A stretch of DNA of 17,878 bases from Phoronis ovalis (GCA_028565635.1 JAOXYB010019405.1:1-17878); one strand, 5' to 3'; shown: positions 1 through 12,200, counted from the first letter of the stretch. The notes: a model not told the origin generated them from the sequence alone. A program made the numbers and translations.

Positions 1-487
1 AAAATGCGAGATTCGTACTTGATATTAGATGAATATGTGAGTAGCAAATGCCATTTATGCCTGGATTTCTTTATATTGCGCTCACTTTTTATAATCTTCT
101 CATTATTCTGTGTCTTCAAACACTTATTTTTTTTAAAATGCAATTGAAAGCAGTTTAGAGTTAAATAATAAATTTGCACCCTTTATATTTTCTGATAATG
201 GTGAAAATTGCCTTGCAACGAAAAAATGTGGTTTAGAAAGCTGCATAAATTGTTGATGTGCGTGTAACCATTTTGATAAACAGGATATAATTTTGTTTAT
301 TCAGTGCTATCAAATATTTTAGATGCGATTTCTCGACTGTACAGCAGACACCAAAAAGCCGTCACCATCAATTCTAGATGTCGGTGTTGAACACGCAATA
401 AACAGGAGTGGATTCGATGAAATCATGTTTCACAAGAGAGGCGGTAAATACAAATGGAGCAAAGCTGATATAAAACTGGACTGGTAG
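1..487 (+). CDS. RSAD2: Viperin (radical SAM antiviral enzyme), last two coding exons, 5' part outside window
   Basis: Two exons, 1-36 and 323-487, join in phase 0 and encode the C-terminal 66 residues of viperin. The first reads [12 protein letters not shown] and is followed at 37 by a consensus donor (GTGAGT). The second begins after an AG at 321-322 with MRFLDC, contains [13 protein letters not shown] and [11 protein letters not shown], and ends KLDW before TAG at 485-487. Vertebrate viperin ends almost identically. In the known family this tail follows the radical SAM barrel, which converts CTP to ddhCTP, a chain terminator for viral RNA polymerases. The extreme C-terminus, with its final Trp, recruits the cytosolic iron-sulfur assembly factor CIAO1. 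The N-terminal ER/lipid-droplet helix and the CxxxCxxC cluster motif are outside the window, so catalytic integrity cannot be judged. The gene converges on the RNF213-like gene. Identification is firm; orthology rather than paralogy is assumed. Confidence 0.93.
37..322 (+). other. RSAD2: Viperin last intron
   Basis: A 286-base AT-rich intron. Its donor is TAT|GTGAGT at 36/37 and its acceptor is ATTTTAG ending at 322. Removing it joins DEY to MRFLDC without a frame change, which matches the continuous viperin sequence. I see no other feature in it. Confidence 0.85.
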
Positions 488-490
488 CGC

Positions 491-588
491 AATAAATGAT
501 ATTTATAATGTAAAATATTTATCTTTAAACATCAAATTGCTTTGCATGAGATCAAAAAGTAGGTTCAATGTTTAACTGAAAGAATAAA
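491..588 (+). promoter_or_regulatory. Candidate viperin polyadenylation signals
   Basis: An AATAAA hexamer lies at 491-496, three bases after the viperin stop codon, and a second lies at 583-588. The second is better placed for a normal 3' UTR; the first would give a very short one. In AT-rich DNA such hexamers occur by chance, so the assignment rests on position only. Confidence 0.4.
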
Positions 589-1000
589 AATACATTGCGC
601 GATGCTAAATACTATCTTACACTTGGATGTCTAGTTTCGATAAAAACAACACATTTTTAAGCAAGTTCGTAAAAAATTAGATATAAATTTTTTAATATTT
701 AAACATCGATATATACGCATGTTAAACTTAATTCATTTGTCAATTCATAGAGTTAATATAGATTTTTTTTATAATTTTATATTTGAACTATAATCCAGTA
801 CACGAACTTCTGTGTGATATACTGTTGTTTGTATATTATTTTTTAAAATTAAGTAAGAAAAACATTGTAATCATTTATAATGATTTGACAGGTAATCAAA
901 GTAAAGTTTAATATTTAAAGCTATATATACGTTTATTAATTAATTTAACTTTCCATTTAAGTATCCAAGATTTTTATATAACGTATAATAAATAATCGTA

Positions 1001-1073
1001 TGAATACAGTATGAGATACGAATACAGTATATGAGATATGAATACAGTATGAGATATGAATATAGTATGATAC
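1001..1073. repeat. Short tandem repeat, about 4 units of 16-20 bases
   Basis: Four consecutive variants of the unit GAATACAGTATGAGATAY start at 1002, 1020, 1040 and 1058. Spacing is 18, 20 and 18 bases; the fourth copy is shortened to 16 and followed by another GAATAC at 1074. Differences are an inserted AT in the second copy and a C-to-T change plus deletion in the fourth. This is an imperfect minisatellite with no evident coding role. Confidence 0.85.
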
Positions 1074-2426
1074 GAATACTTCAGCACAGTACAAGTTCCT
1101 CCAAATGCCACACTCTCATTTAGCACAGTTACCTGTATTAAATTTTACTTACTTTAAAAAACATCCAGAATATTTTCAAGGTCCTTCTCCCGAAATTCTA
1201 TATAGATCTACTAGAAACTGATTCCAGCACAGTTTCATATTTAATGTTAAAAGTACTGCAGTTTAAGCGACACCAGACGTCAGATTTCAGGAGTGGAGTA
1301 CACGGCTTCGGCCTCTTATCCTTACGAGTGGTCTCTATTATGTAATAATTTGGGTGTCATTTTCTTTGCCTCGTGTTACTTTTTTGAGATGTAGATATTT
1401 TTGAACTACCTTGTAAGTAAACTATTAAGCCCTTTGAGTGGATTATATTCTACAGAAATGTGTTCTGTGAGCATACTGTTATGATAATTTATGCCAGCTG
1501 ACTCGAGATAATTTGACAAGTTTATTCTTATATAACAATATTTCTGTAAATAGCATGTTTATAGCAGTATGCAAGTTATTGTTCTGTAGCTCCTTGCGTT
1601 GATATGTTTTTGTGCTCAATTAATAATTATTATAAGTACATTTAAACTGTTACTGTAGTACAAGCATCGTCGACGTCTCCGCTCTTTTTTCTCCTTCTTT
1701 GATATATGTGCATTGTTTTCTACCATACGTTACATCGTAATATGAAAGTTAACATCAAGAAAACTAGTTATCGAAGAATTGGATCCTAGTAAAAGGCGTG
1801 GGCCTCTATTTTATTATTTTAATAAGCATTTTTGAGGAAGCCTTTGTGCCATCACGAGACTGAGGCTGATTCTGGTTTATTGTTTTTTTTTTAAATGAAA
1901 AACAGAAAATTATAACTCTTCGTGTAAACAAGTATTGCTAGCTGAAAATAATAACTATCTGATTGTTATAATAATAATAACATATTAGAACTAATTGTTA
2001 GCTATTTCTGATGACAGTTAATAATAAAATATAAATGAAGCAATAAAATAAATCTAAAAGTTTAAAACAAGACTGCCAATAATATGCAGCATTTTACCTG
2101 CTAGACTAATTATGTGTATTACTAAAATTTACGACTTTTTTCTCTGAATAATTATCCCATTAGATGTTACGTATCAGCTGTTGTAAGTGTCTTTATTTTA
2201 TTAAACCTAGATTGTATATCAAAATTCAAAGTACTTTAGAAATTTATTTACAGCGGCGCATAATTTGATTTCCTTCCGATGTGTCTCCATCCCTCTCCTA
2301 TAACAGAAACAAATAAATTCACGTCCTGTTTAGAAATTGATTCGATGGAAATACATGTATTACATGAACGTTACTCCTTGAAAGGCCATATCCGCTCATA
2401 TATACTGAGAATTAAAATGCAACCTC

Positions 2427-2555
2427 ATTAACGCTTTAGTGAAAAAAGGTTGACTTTTATCAACGTGAATGATACTAAACAGGATTTAAAATTTCATAAT
2501 TTTCTAATGTACTGTTTAGAAAAGTACTTGTATCGCAAATTCCCGTACTTATAAT
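2427..2555 (+). repeat. Left arm of large imperfect inverted repeat (foldback or MITE-like)
   Basis: The reverse complement of this arm matches 2666-2806 over its whole length with small indels. Matching blocks are ACGCTTTAGTGAAAAAAGG (2431-2449) against the complement of 2783-2803, AACAGGATTTAAAATTTCA (2478-2496) against 2723-2741, and TAATGTACTGTTTAGAAA plus GCAAATTCCC (2505-2544) against about 2673-2716. Weak similarity continues outward on both sides. The divergence of the arms suggests an old insertion. Confidence 0.8.
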
Positions 2556-2665
2556 TAATTCTCTATTGTCGAAAATAAGCACTCAAAATTGCATTGGTCA
2601 TTTGAATGTGATCTATAATTATCTCTTTTGTCACTTAGTAAAAGTGGTGATAGGCTATAGGAAAT

Positions 2666-2806
2666 TTATAATGGGGATTTGCAAAACAAAAACGTTTCTT
2701 AAAAACAGGACATTCAAACAATCTGAAATTTAAAATCCTGTTAGGTACTATATATCACTCTCGCTGATAAAAAATGTTTCAACCTTTTTTCTACTAAAAC
2801 GTTAAA
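2666..2806 (-). repeat. Right arm of large imperfect inverted repeat (foldback or MITE-like)
   Basis: Partner of the arm at 2427-2555, separated by about 110 bases of AT-rich spacer. No transposase reading frame lies between the arms, so if this is a mobile element it is non-autonomous, like a miniature inverted-repeat element. The exact termini and any target-site duplication could not be set by eye because the outer ends are diverged. Confidence 0.8.
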
Positions 2807-3130
2807 AATAACGTACGAATTTCAGGGTAACACGGTAGAATGGGAGATACTGTAATTTGACATTACTGAACGCTTGCTGGGTCTTGAGGCAAATATTAAA
2901 TACACACAGAAAATAGCTGACAGACTGCGAGTGCACTCACTTTGTATCCTATTCAACACTATCGCTTCAACGTAGGACATATTTGCATGCACTGAAAAAT
3001 TTACTAGGTCCATTATGTATTTAAGTCCGAGATTTTCATTTAGACATTTTTATCTTCAATGCAACTGCTTAATAAAGAACAGTTGTCATTGTGCACTTAC
3101 TGGTTATATGATGTAACCCAGACATTTGAT

Positions 3131-3235
3131 TTAAGTTAAACGTGCGTGTCGGTTTAATTTCCTTTTCCTTGTTGTGAGTTTTGGTTGAGAATAAGCTAGC
3201 TTTCCAAGTTTACGATTCTCCTCCTCATCCTTTTC
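3131..3235 (-). CDS. RNF213: Proposed RNF213-like terminal exon with basic tail
   Basis: Reading on from the acceptor at 3236 in phase 0 gives 34 residues beginning EKDEEENRKLGK and ending RHARLT, with TAA at 3133-3131. Human RNF213 ends only about ten residues after the segment matching KTTQDILK, so a short final exon is expected here. The tail is first acidic and then strongly basic (TTRKRKLNR) and matches nothing I recognise. There is no AATAAA on this strand in the next 280 bases; an AGTAAA variant occurs at 3000-3005. Support is the splice phase and the strong upstream donor only. Confidence 0.5.
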   Translation of the reverse strand, partial: EKDEEENRKLGKLAYSQPKLTTRKRKLNRHARLT

Positions 3236-6200
3236 CTATAAAATCATGTTTATTGTATTTTTTGTTCATAATTTTATTTAGAAACAAAAACTGAACATGA
3301 TGAACAAATTACATATGCTTTCGTATCTAAATCACTATTAAAAAATCAACATTAATTAGTGCCCACTTCATCGTTGTACAAATCGAATTTATTTTCTTGA
3401 CCACTATAATCCATTAGAATATATGTATCCATATTTGAAAACAGATGACAGTATCTGACATATCACTCACCTTTAAAATATCTTGAGTTGTTTTAACTGT
3501 AACGTACAAATGAGAAAGCAAAATGTCTTCGTGAAACAGGTCCATTCCGTCTCTTGACAATAGGTTCGTTTCCAATAGTTTCTGGCTCAAAGATAAACTT
3601 GTATCTGGCATTTTACCCTCACTTGAAGATATGTAACGAAAAATAAACCGGCGTAGTGATGTTAACATAGATTTCAGGAAGAAGCAGTCGTATGTCTTCA
3701 GTTTTTTCTCCAATTCTGCCTTAACCGTAGATTGCTGTTCTATGCTATATTCATCTGGCAAGTTGTTTTCAGCATCTGTAAATAATATTTCTTCCAATTG
3801 TTCATAAAGCGCTACCACATGGCAAAGCATTAAGGAATCTCCAGGTAGTAGTTCGATAGGAAATGGCTGCTTCAGGGCTGTAACATATTTCTTAACATAT
3901 TGCTTCAAAAATTCCTTCGGGTCTCCTCCTGTTTTAAGGAGTAACAGTAACACCATATCGAGACTTATTAGAAGATTGTTCATAGAACTTGTTCTTTCAT
4001 GCATGGATTTCAAAGTTTCGGCTGCTTCAGAAGATATCTTTTCTTGTGGGATTTCCCGTTGTATTTCCAACAAAATGCGTCCACTGGTGTGAAACATCTC
4101 TTTTGCAAACATAAGAAAAGGAAAAGTGTCTGCAAATCTGAGAAATGCCTTCCCTATCAACATTCGGTTTGCCAATTCTGATTCAATAACTCCAAAATCA
4201 TACTGGATTTCATAACCCATGCCAACTTCTTGATTCCGTTGTGAAAACTTTAAAAGATACGTACCCCAATCAGGATCCCATTTCATAACATGAGCTTCAG
4301 AAATATTTTCTATTGGAATTTCTGGAAAAACTGCTGCACCTTCATGATATAAAAAGTTAACTGCACTAGCATCATCTTTGAGTACTAATCTAAGAGTCAT
4401 TTCAATGAAGTCATTTTGAATTGAAGCCAGGCATGCGATGACCTTGTATACTAAGCAATGAGCGTTGTTTGCTACGCAGTCTTCTATAAGTGTCTCATTG
4501 TTACTTCTCATTTGCGGTAATTTTTTGATACTTGGATCAATTTCATATAAAACGTTACTACCTTGGTGTGAACGAAGCTGATTCCAACTTTTAGCAAATT
4601 CGTCATATGCTTCACATAGTATACGTTTCATTTTAGAACTTTTTTCACTGTCAGTTAGAGCAGATACTGACTGTTTTGCTTCTGGTCTAGACATTCGATG
4701 GTTTTTAGTGTTAGCTACTAGTTTCTGCCATTTTACTAGAGGAAGAAGATATGAAAGAATAGGAAACCTATCTCGTTTCTTGTAAAACAGATGTATAAAA
4801 GGATATCGCCTAGGTGGATTGATTTCTGCTCCAAACAAATTCATGTAGTCTGATTCCAAAGACCTAAGTGTGTTTTGATGGACAGTACGAAAGAGAGATG
4901 GCAAATACAGCTTCCTATACTCTTTGTTAACATCAATAACTTCATGCAAAGCAGATATAGTTTCACTTGGCTTTTTAACTTCCCACGTCTGTTTTAATGC
5001 TTCTTGAATACGGAGATGCCTGTTTATAAAAAGAGGTTTCATAGTTTCTTCACAGCTGTTTTCCCATAATCTCGTTTGCTTTAAAGAGTCAAACGGCCAG
5101 GGTTCTACCAAGAGATGTTTCATTTGACTTGTTACAAAGTTGATAAAAAAACAAGTTTTATGGGGTGAAATTCCGACCAAATCTTCAAACAGTTTCCACA
5201 TAAAGATAAATCTTTTTTTGTATACATCAGCAGCTTCTTCTGTTACTTTGCCTGCACTATCACAGCCTGTCAGTGTGATTGAAGCATTCAGCAGTCCCTG
5301 TATAAGCAAACTAGAAAACGCTTGTGTAACAGGAGATACCCGATCTTGATGAATGTATTTGCTATCATCTGATTCTATCCAAATATAACCTTTAGAAGGT
5401 TCAGCTGCAGGAACGTCATGTCCATAATCGTCAAGCGGTGATTGATATTCTATCGGATGCTTCAGCTTGTTAAAGCACATAGGGCAAATCTGAATATCAC
5501 CCATAATTATATGTTGACATGAGCAAGAAGAAGCCGTATGTTCTTTAGAATTTGCTGCTTTTTGTTCTAAAACACCTTGGCATGATGGAACAAATATGTC
5601 GTTTAAAGTGATAGGATAGTGAACTGCCTTTAACAGTAGTGGATGTGGTTCTGAGCATTCTGTATCGCAGTAAGAAGACGATAAACATATTAGATGGAGA
5701 ACGAAGGATGCATACTGCACGTCACGATAAGAAGACTCCGAATTTATATTAAAAACTGGATTTATGAAGTCGTTAACACCAAGAAGGCAATTAACTACAT
5801 ACAGAAACTCAGCGGACAGACATTTTTGCTCCTGCAGCTCATCGGAGAGTTGCTTATACATTTGCGTTTCTGAGTCATTATGAGGACGATGTGACTTGCG
5901 AAGATAAACAAAATCTGTAAGAACGCTTAGCAGTGAAAATTTATGGTCCTGTGATATTTTACTTATTTCTAAAATCTTTTTGCAATTTTTCTCATCTGGA
6001 TTCTCACAGAAAGAACGAAAAGCCTTGTGCATTTCTTGAAAATGTTCAGCCTTATACAAAATAGGATAATCCAGAACACCTAACTCTTGAGAAACGCCAA
6101 GATTTATCTTTACAAGTGACGGCATTTTCTTGCTAAGATGTATAGTATCCTGTAGTGATCGTTCAGAGTGCAACATTTTCAACATGTGATAAGCAATTGA

Positions 6201-9200
6201 AGTGCTTCTGCAAATCTTAATGTCATTCTCTGACCCAGCCTCTGAACTTGAAGACCACAAGCATTCAAGTTGCTGAAAAATGATGTCGAATTTTGCTTGT
6301 TCATGTGTTAGTTTTCCAGAAGATATATGTGAAGCAAATGTTTCCACCACCGCCTTTAAGTATGCAACAGCTATAACAACTTTAAGTGAAACATTTTCTT
6401 CGAAAACCACAATTTGTTTAGCTATAGCTGCAATGTGCAAGATTTCCTTCACTTCTTGAGAACATAGTACATCTTCTTTGACAACAGTCTTTAGGTACGT
6501 TTTTATTATATTATGTATGATATCACAAACCAAAACAGCCAGTGGAGATTCACGTGAATTCTCACACGTTGTTAAGCACTCTGTTACACGTGCAAGGTTG
6601 CGGTTGTCATTAATAAGACCATCATCTTGCATAGCTTTCTGACAAAACAAAAATGTTGTCGAAGCTTCATCTTCTCCACATTCAAAAGTAAGAAATGTCT
6701 GCAATATTGGACTAAAAAATGATAAGTTGTTATCAATCAAATCATGTTTAGCCATTTTTTCAAGCATCATGTTCCATGCTAAGCAATCTTCACAATTTAT
6801 AAGATAGCATCTGTCAATAAAAACGCACAAAAAGTTTTGTGCAACTGCTGTTTCTATGCAGTTAGATGTAAGCAGATCGTACATCATACCGTATATCAAA
6901 TCAAATGTTTCCTTGTTATCCAAGTTGAAGCCTTCCTGCTTAAGGTGAGCAATTTCAGTTAGGTATTCGCAAGATAGTTCATGTGGAGTGATAACGTTTG
7001 CAGCGAAATCCTTACAAACTCGTAGAAAATGAAGATCTGGACTGTCTAAACTGACTCTACCCGCCACCGCTAAGACAACATTACTTTTAGTTTGCCATTC
7101 TTTTATACCACCGCACTTTGTCAAAACTGCATCGGTAGGAATCATTGCTTCACATATGTGCTGAACAAGACCTTGATCAAATGGTGAATTACTACTTGAC
7201 ACAGGTTCTAGTATTTCGTATTGTATATCTAAGCCAGAAGCACCCTTACATGCTATCAGTAACCGCAACACCGACTGTATAAGATTAGTGTGTCTCCAAT
7301 ACGTCATGACAAAGTTAGCAATTTTGAGAACATGACTTATCTTCTCTGGTTTTTGTACGGTAGATACATGTAAAGTGTTGTCATTGGTTCCTTGTTCTAG
7401 TGTAGCAGCCGACATTTTGGAATTTATGGTTTTGCATACTGCTATGTGACATTCGACTGAGCTAAGCACACCGGCATAATTTTGAGAGACAAGTAAACAG
7501 AAATCAAACAAAAAATCACTGACTCTTTCATCTGTGTTTGCAAACGCAGCCAATTCAGAGAGTTTGTCTTGAATTATGGAAACAAATGAATTTAGGTAGT
7601 CCGTGAGAATTTCCGGTTTTATTTCTTCATCTTCGGTGCAGTTCTCGGGATTGTTTTCTAGTCGGTGCAGTGAATCCATTAAGAAGTCTTTATTGTCAAA
7701 CAATATCTTTGTAAATTTACGGCTAAATGGGAAACGGAGAGGAAGAGGTGGTTCATCGCAAGTGTTTAACCCATGAACGTCAGGGAGATGGTAAAAATCA
7801 AACAATTTTTTGTTTTCCAAGCATTGCTTCCAAAAGTCTTTGTACTCATCATTGAAAAAACTTTGCCAAACACTTAGGCTTTCTAGTTGATATACTAGTG
7901 ACTCTAATAGATGTATAACTTTACTCTGAATGTAAGTTCTCATAGCCAAAAGCAAAGTTGACGAATTTGACAATGCTTGACAATCACAAGCTACAACAAC
8001 TTGCCAGCTTTCGGGATGAAAGGCATCGTGTGGAATAGCTTCAATGTTATTTGTCTGTAACCAGTTAAGTATTTTACTTGCAAGAAATTCTGGAATTGCG
8101 CATGCAGAATCAACAATATCTGATATCATGTCAATAGTTTCTTCGTATGGCCGACTACTTTGCGAGTACCTGATAAGCGCAAAACATTTCAAGATGTTTG
8201 TTCTCACAATATCTTCTACAGGTTGCAAAACGCCTTCTGTAATAACTTGAAAAACATCTTTTCCAACTAGCTCTGTCACCGAAGTATCTACGTCTAAAGC
8301 ATCAATAGTGACAAGACGCCATTTATCCAAAAAATTAAATCGCCACTGGAAATAAGCAGACTGAAACTTTCTCTCATAGTGAATAATAATCAAAACATTC
8401 TTACGGAATGGCTTGCAAGCATTTTCCACTTTATGTGCTTCTCTTTGTCTTTCAATTATTGATTTTGCTAGTAGCATATGTTCGGCGTCTTCAGATGGCT
8501 TGCACTGAAGAATGAGCAAGCTAGACTCACTTTTCCAGAAGGATTCAAGCTTATCCGTCAGTTGTTTTTCCGACTTATATGCACCTAGTTTATCCACCTG
8601 ACAAGGCATGTCACTAGATTGCAGGGTAAGAATGGATAGTATGTTACTTCGTGTCTGTACAATAATTTTAAAACCAAAACCATCATCGAACCACAATGCA
8701 CGCCCATGTTTTTCTTCACATTTATTCATAACATGCAGTAAGAAATAATGCAAACCTTTGTGCAACGGCAAGTCAAAAAACATTTTCTGTATTTTACAAA
8801 GATGATCTTGCTTGTGCTTGTACATAATGGATCGAGAGGCACGTAGTATTCCATCGGGAGTTGCCGTCCATAACAGTTCTTGAAAACAGTCTTCTTTCAA
8901 GTTGGAAGTGTCTGTAGGATGTGATTCTGTCATTTTTATAATAAGAGATGATAAAGAATCGTCACTGTAACCAAGAAATGTGTCTTCAGGATCAAACAAA
9001 TTTGCTTTGTTTTCTATCTCTGAAATATCCATTATTTCCCTTTCGATTTCTTTTATGTACTCATGCTGCTCAACAGAGATGACATCTTTGAACATAAGCT
9101 GCTGTTTCTCGAATCGATTAAGGAAAGGAGGGTCTGAGAAATCTACCTTGCTTTCATCCACAAGGACAACGCACCTAAAATTTTCATGAACATGGCACAT

Positions 9201-12200
9201 GGGGTTGCTATATGCACCCAAAGCAATTCTGCAATTTCTAGTCTTTCCACAAATTGTATAATTCTGGTTTAGCATGTCATATAGGCTGCCATATATGTTT
9301 TCTAGGTCCTTTAGTATAAGTATAACCCCTCTCTCCATACAGAGTATTATTCGGCTTAGAATTCTGTAACTGTAATCTTTAGACTTCATGTCTTCGTCGA
9401 ATTTGCTACCAAACATTACTTCCCTTTCTGTAGTAAAATCACCAATAATATTTCCTAGAAGGCCAATCGCGGAGTCACCATTTGTTATCAACATTAAGTG
9501 CCGAGCTTGCTTGTCTTCTATGTTATCTTTTACAAGTTTCTTCACCGAAACAAGACTTACAGTTTTCTTAAACGTATAGTGCCCACCTAGATGATTTTTG
9601 AATACATCAATAATTTGTGTATTTGAAGGAGTACCTCCGAAGTTACGAAGTAGTCCCGTAATTACTTGGTCGCTGCTCAAAACATTTCCAAAATCATTTA
9701 GTCCGCATAAGTATTTAATAAGACTATAAAAATCCCGCAATCCATGAAAATGTTTGTGTGCTTGTTGTTTTTGATAACTGTAATATGCTTGAGCTAATGC
9801 TCGCAAATGTGACTTGGAAATTTTGTATTCATTTTCTCCAGTCACTGACCAGTCATTTTCTGCGTCATTAACGAGGCTTATTGACAATCCAGTTTCATAT
9901 AATTCGGTTTCGTCTGGATCAGGCCTCGATAAATGTATGGCTCTATTCATTTTTGCAGCGTCTAAAGCCCAATTTGATATCCCAACTACGGCGACATCTG
10001 GAAATTCTTGACCAGCAGGTTCTAAAAGACTGTGAAGTACTTTTAATGGATTAAACCTAGATTGCTCAGCCAAACCAATTTCATCTAATAGTACCACAGG
10101 CAACACAGAACCGTCCTTAGTATGTGCACTATATGATATAGCCTTTTCAAAAACCTTTTGAATACCGTCAGAAGTAGAGTATTCTGATCCTTGAAAAGAT
10201 ACGACGTACAATTGAGGCATTTTCTTAAATAATTCATCTTTGGAATCAGCCCCTCTAAGATTACTTCTTATAAGTTGTACAGATAGTGATTTACTGCAGC
10301 CAGGCTTACCAACAACAAATATCGGGATTTTATTAAGTAGGCATACTAGTATGACAAATACATTTTCTCGAAGAGCAGTATTTTTTGCAGTACCAGATGG
10401 TAGTTCCATTCTATTCAAAATATCTTCCTGCTCCTCTCGCACTATGTTTTCAAATGAATCATCATCAATCGGTAAATCAAATTTTTTCATGATTTTCGTA
10501 GTCATTTCTTGGTAGGTATTTCGGTCTTTCGCTGTTGAAAGTCTACATAAGTAGCAGTGGGCAAGGCCAAGAATGATTGCCCGAATTTCTAGCTCCCCTT
10601 GGTAACGATAATGTTTGCTTGCCCGCGCCTTCTCTTTTAAATAATTAATAAACCATTCGATTATTTTCTTACATCGATTGACGTCACGAAGACTAACGGA
10701 AGAGGATGACTTTTCATAACTGCGAATAAAGTTTTGCGACTTAGTTAGTAGTTCTGCTAATGCATGTTGGTGAGGAAGAATGTTGGCTTTAATCATCTGA
10801 ACAATGTATTTTTTCTCATCTTCTTCGTTCAAGGAACCAAAATCCCATAAGTAGTCTATCATGGATTCTGGTAATGGGTTGACGCGGTAAACTAATTCCG
10901 ACTTCTCGTCTATCTCTGCCTTTTCTTGAAGACCTGCTGTTAAAATTTGATTTTTGCCCCTAAGACGATACGGATTGCAGGCAGCGAGTAGTACTAAATT
11001 AGGGGCCAAACACTCCCCGTGCATTGATTTATGGCATATAATTTCATTAAGTAAACCCAAATGATTGCAAGTATTAATTTCATCAAGGAACAACCAGTAG
11101 GGCGCCTGTAAATTCCCCAGAGCTGTAGTGTTTGCTTTTGAAATTCTTGTCAGAACGTCATCTTCTTCAATTCCAGCATGAAAGTTGAAAACATCTAAGT
11201 TTTCTTTAGTTATTTCACAAGTGGTAGCTAAGTACTTGATTAAGGTTGTTTTGCCGCAACCTGTTTCACCCATTATAATAACAGGAATACCAGCTTTTAT
11301 TCTAAGAAATATTAAGGTCATTTTTAGCAGATTGTCAGGAGTTAATGCATAAAACTTAGGCAATACATCTTCTGCCAGAGGTTGTTTGCTTAATCTTACT
11401 ATTTTTTCAAGTTCCATCTGTAATTCTTCAGCTGTCAGTGAGTCGTATTCTGGAAGTTTCGATCGTTCACCAGGCATCTGGCTTTCAAAAAGTTTAGATA
11501 TAGATGAACTAACATCGTGTAAGTTGCGATACAATGGCGACACACTGTTTGCCTGTGCATGGAACACGACTAAAAGATGATTTACATCTGTCCAGTGAAT
11601 CATCCCTGTAACGCGATTTTCCATCACTGTTGCACTAATGCCGCAGTCTGATACCTTAGCGTTCATTGCTTCTTTCTGAGTATCTCGACAACTTTTAACA
11701 GATCGACTAGCAAAATCTTTATACACTGCAATGAGCTCCCGGACCAGAGAACTTCTAACAGTGTTGCGCTCCTTTTCTCCAAGCATTAATGTTAACGTTG
11801 CACTCTTAAAAAACGAGCTGGATGATAGTTTTCGAAGCTGATCTGCTAAAACATTAAGAAATACGTTGGCTATAGAAAAAGATAGATTTTCATTTTCCCT
11901 CGAAGGGAAATATTTGCGCAATAATGATCGGCAACTATCAGCTGTAAGTGGTGTTAAAGGTGGATTTTGGAACAAATTTACGTCTTCAGTGTCGATCTTT
12001 TCACTGTCCAAGTAGTAAAGATAGTAGCAAACAACTTGAACAGGACTTAACACCTCTTGAGAGACTATCATATCATTATAATCATTCCATCGGAGATGCA
12101 CACGTTGAAAACAAGTTGTGAATAATAAGGCGTTCCGAAGACGGTCTTGTAGTGAATTACCAAGTTCAATTGAAATGTTGTTTGTGTCTAAGTGAAACAT

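Larger units (their letters stand above)
488..3130. other. Intergenic region between two convergent genes
   Basis: About 2.6 kb separate the viperin stop from the proposed RNF213-like stop. The stretch is AT-rich and full of stops in all frames; the longest open stretches (for example the minus frames 2822-3013 and 1201-1356) show no recognisable protein family. It holds the candidate viperin poly(A) signals, a tandem repeat at 1001-1073, a GC-richer patch near 1255-1350 and a large foldback repeat at 2427-2806. No tRNA, rRNA or complete gene is visible. Both 3' UTRs should lie in it. Confidence 0.7.

Noticed and set aside
2822-3013. A 63-codon minus-strand open frame
   Set aside because: It is not linked by splice signals to the RNF213-like gene, overlaps the outer flank of the foldback repeat and resembles no family.
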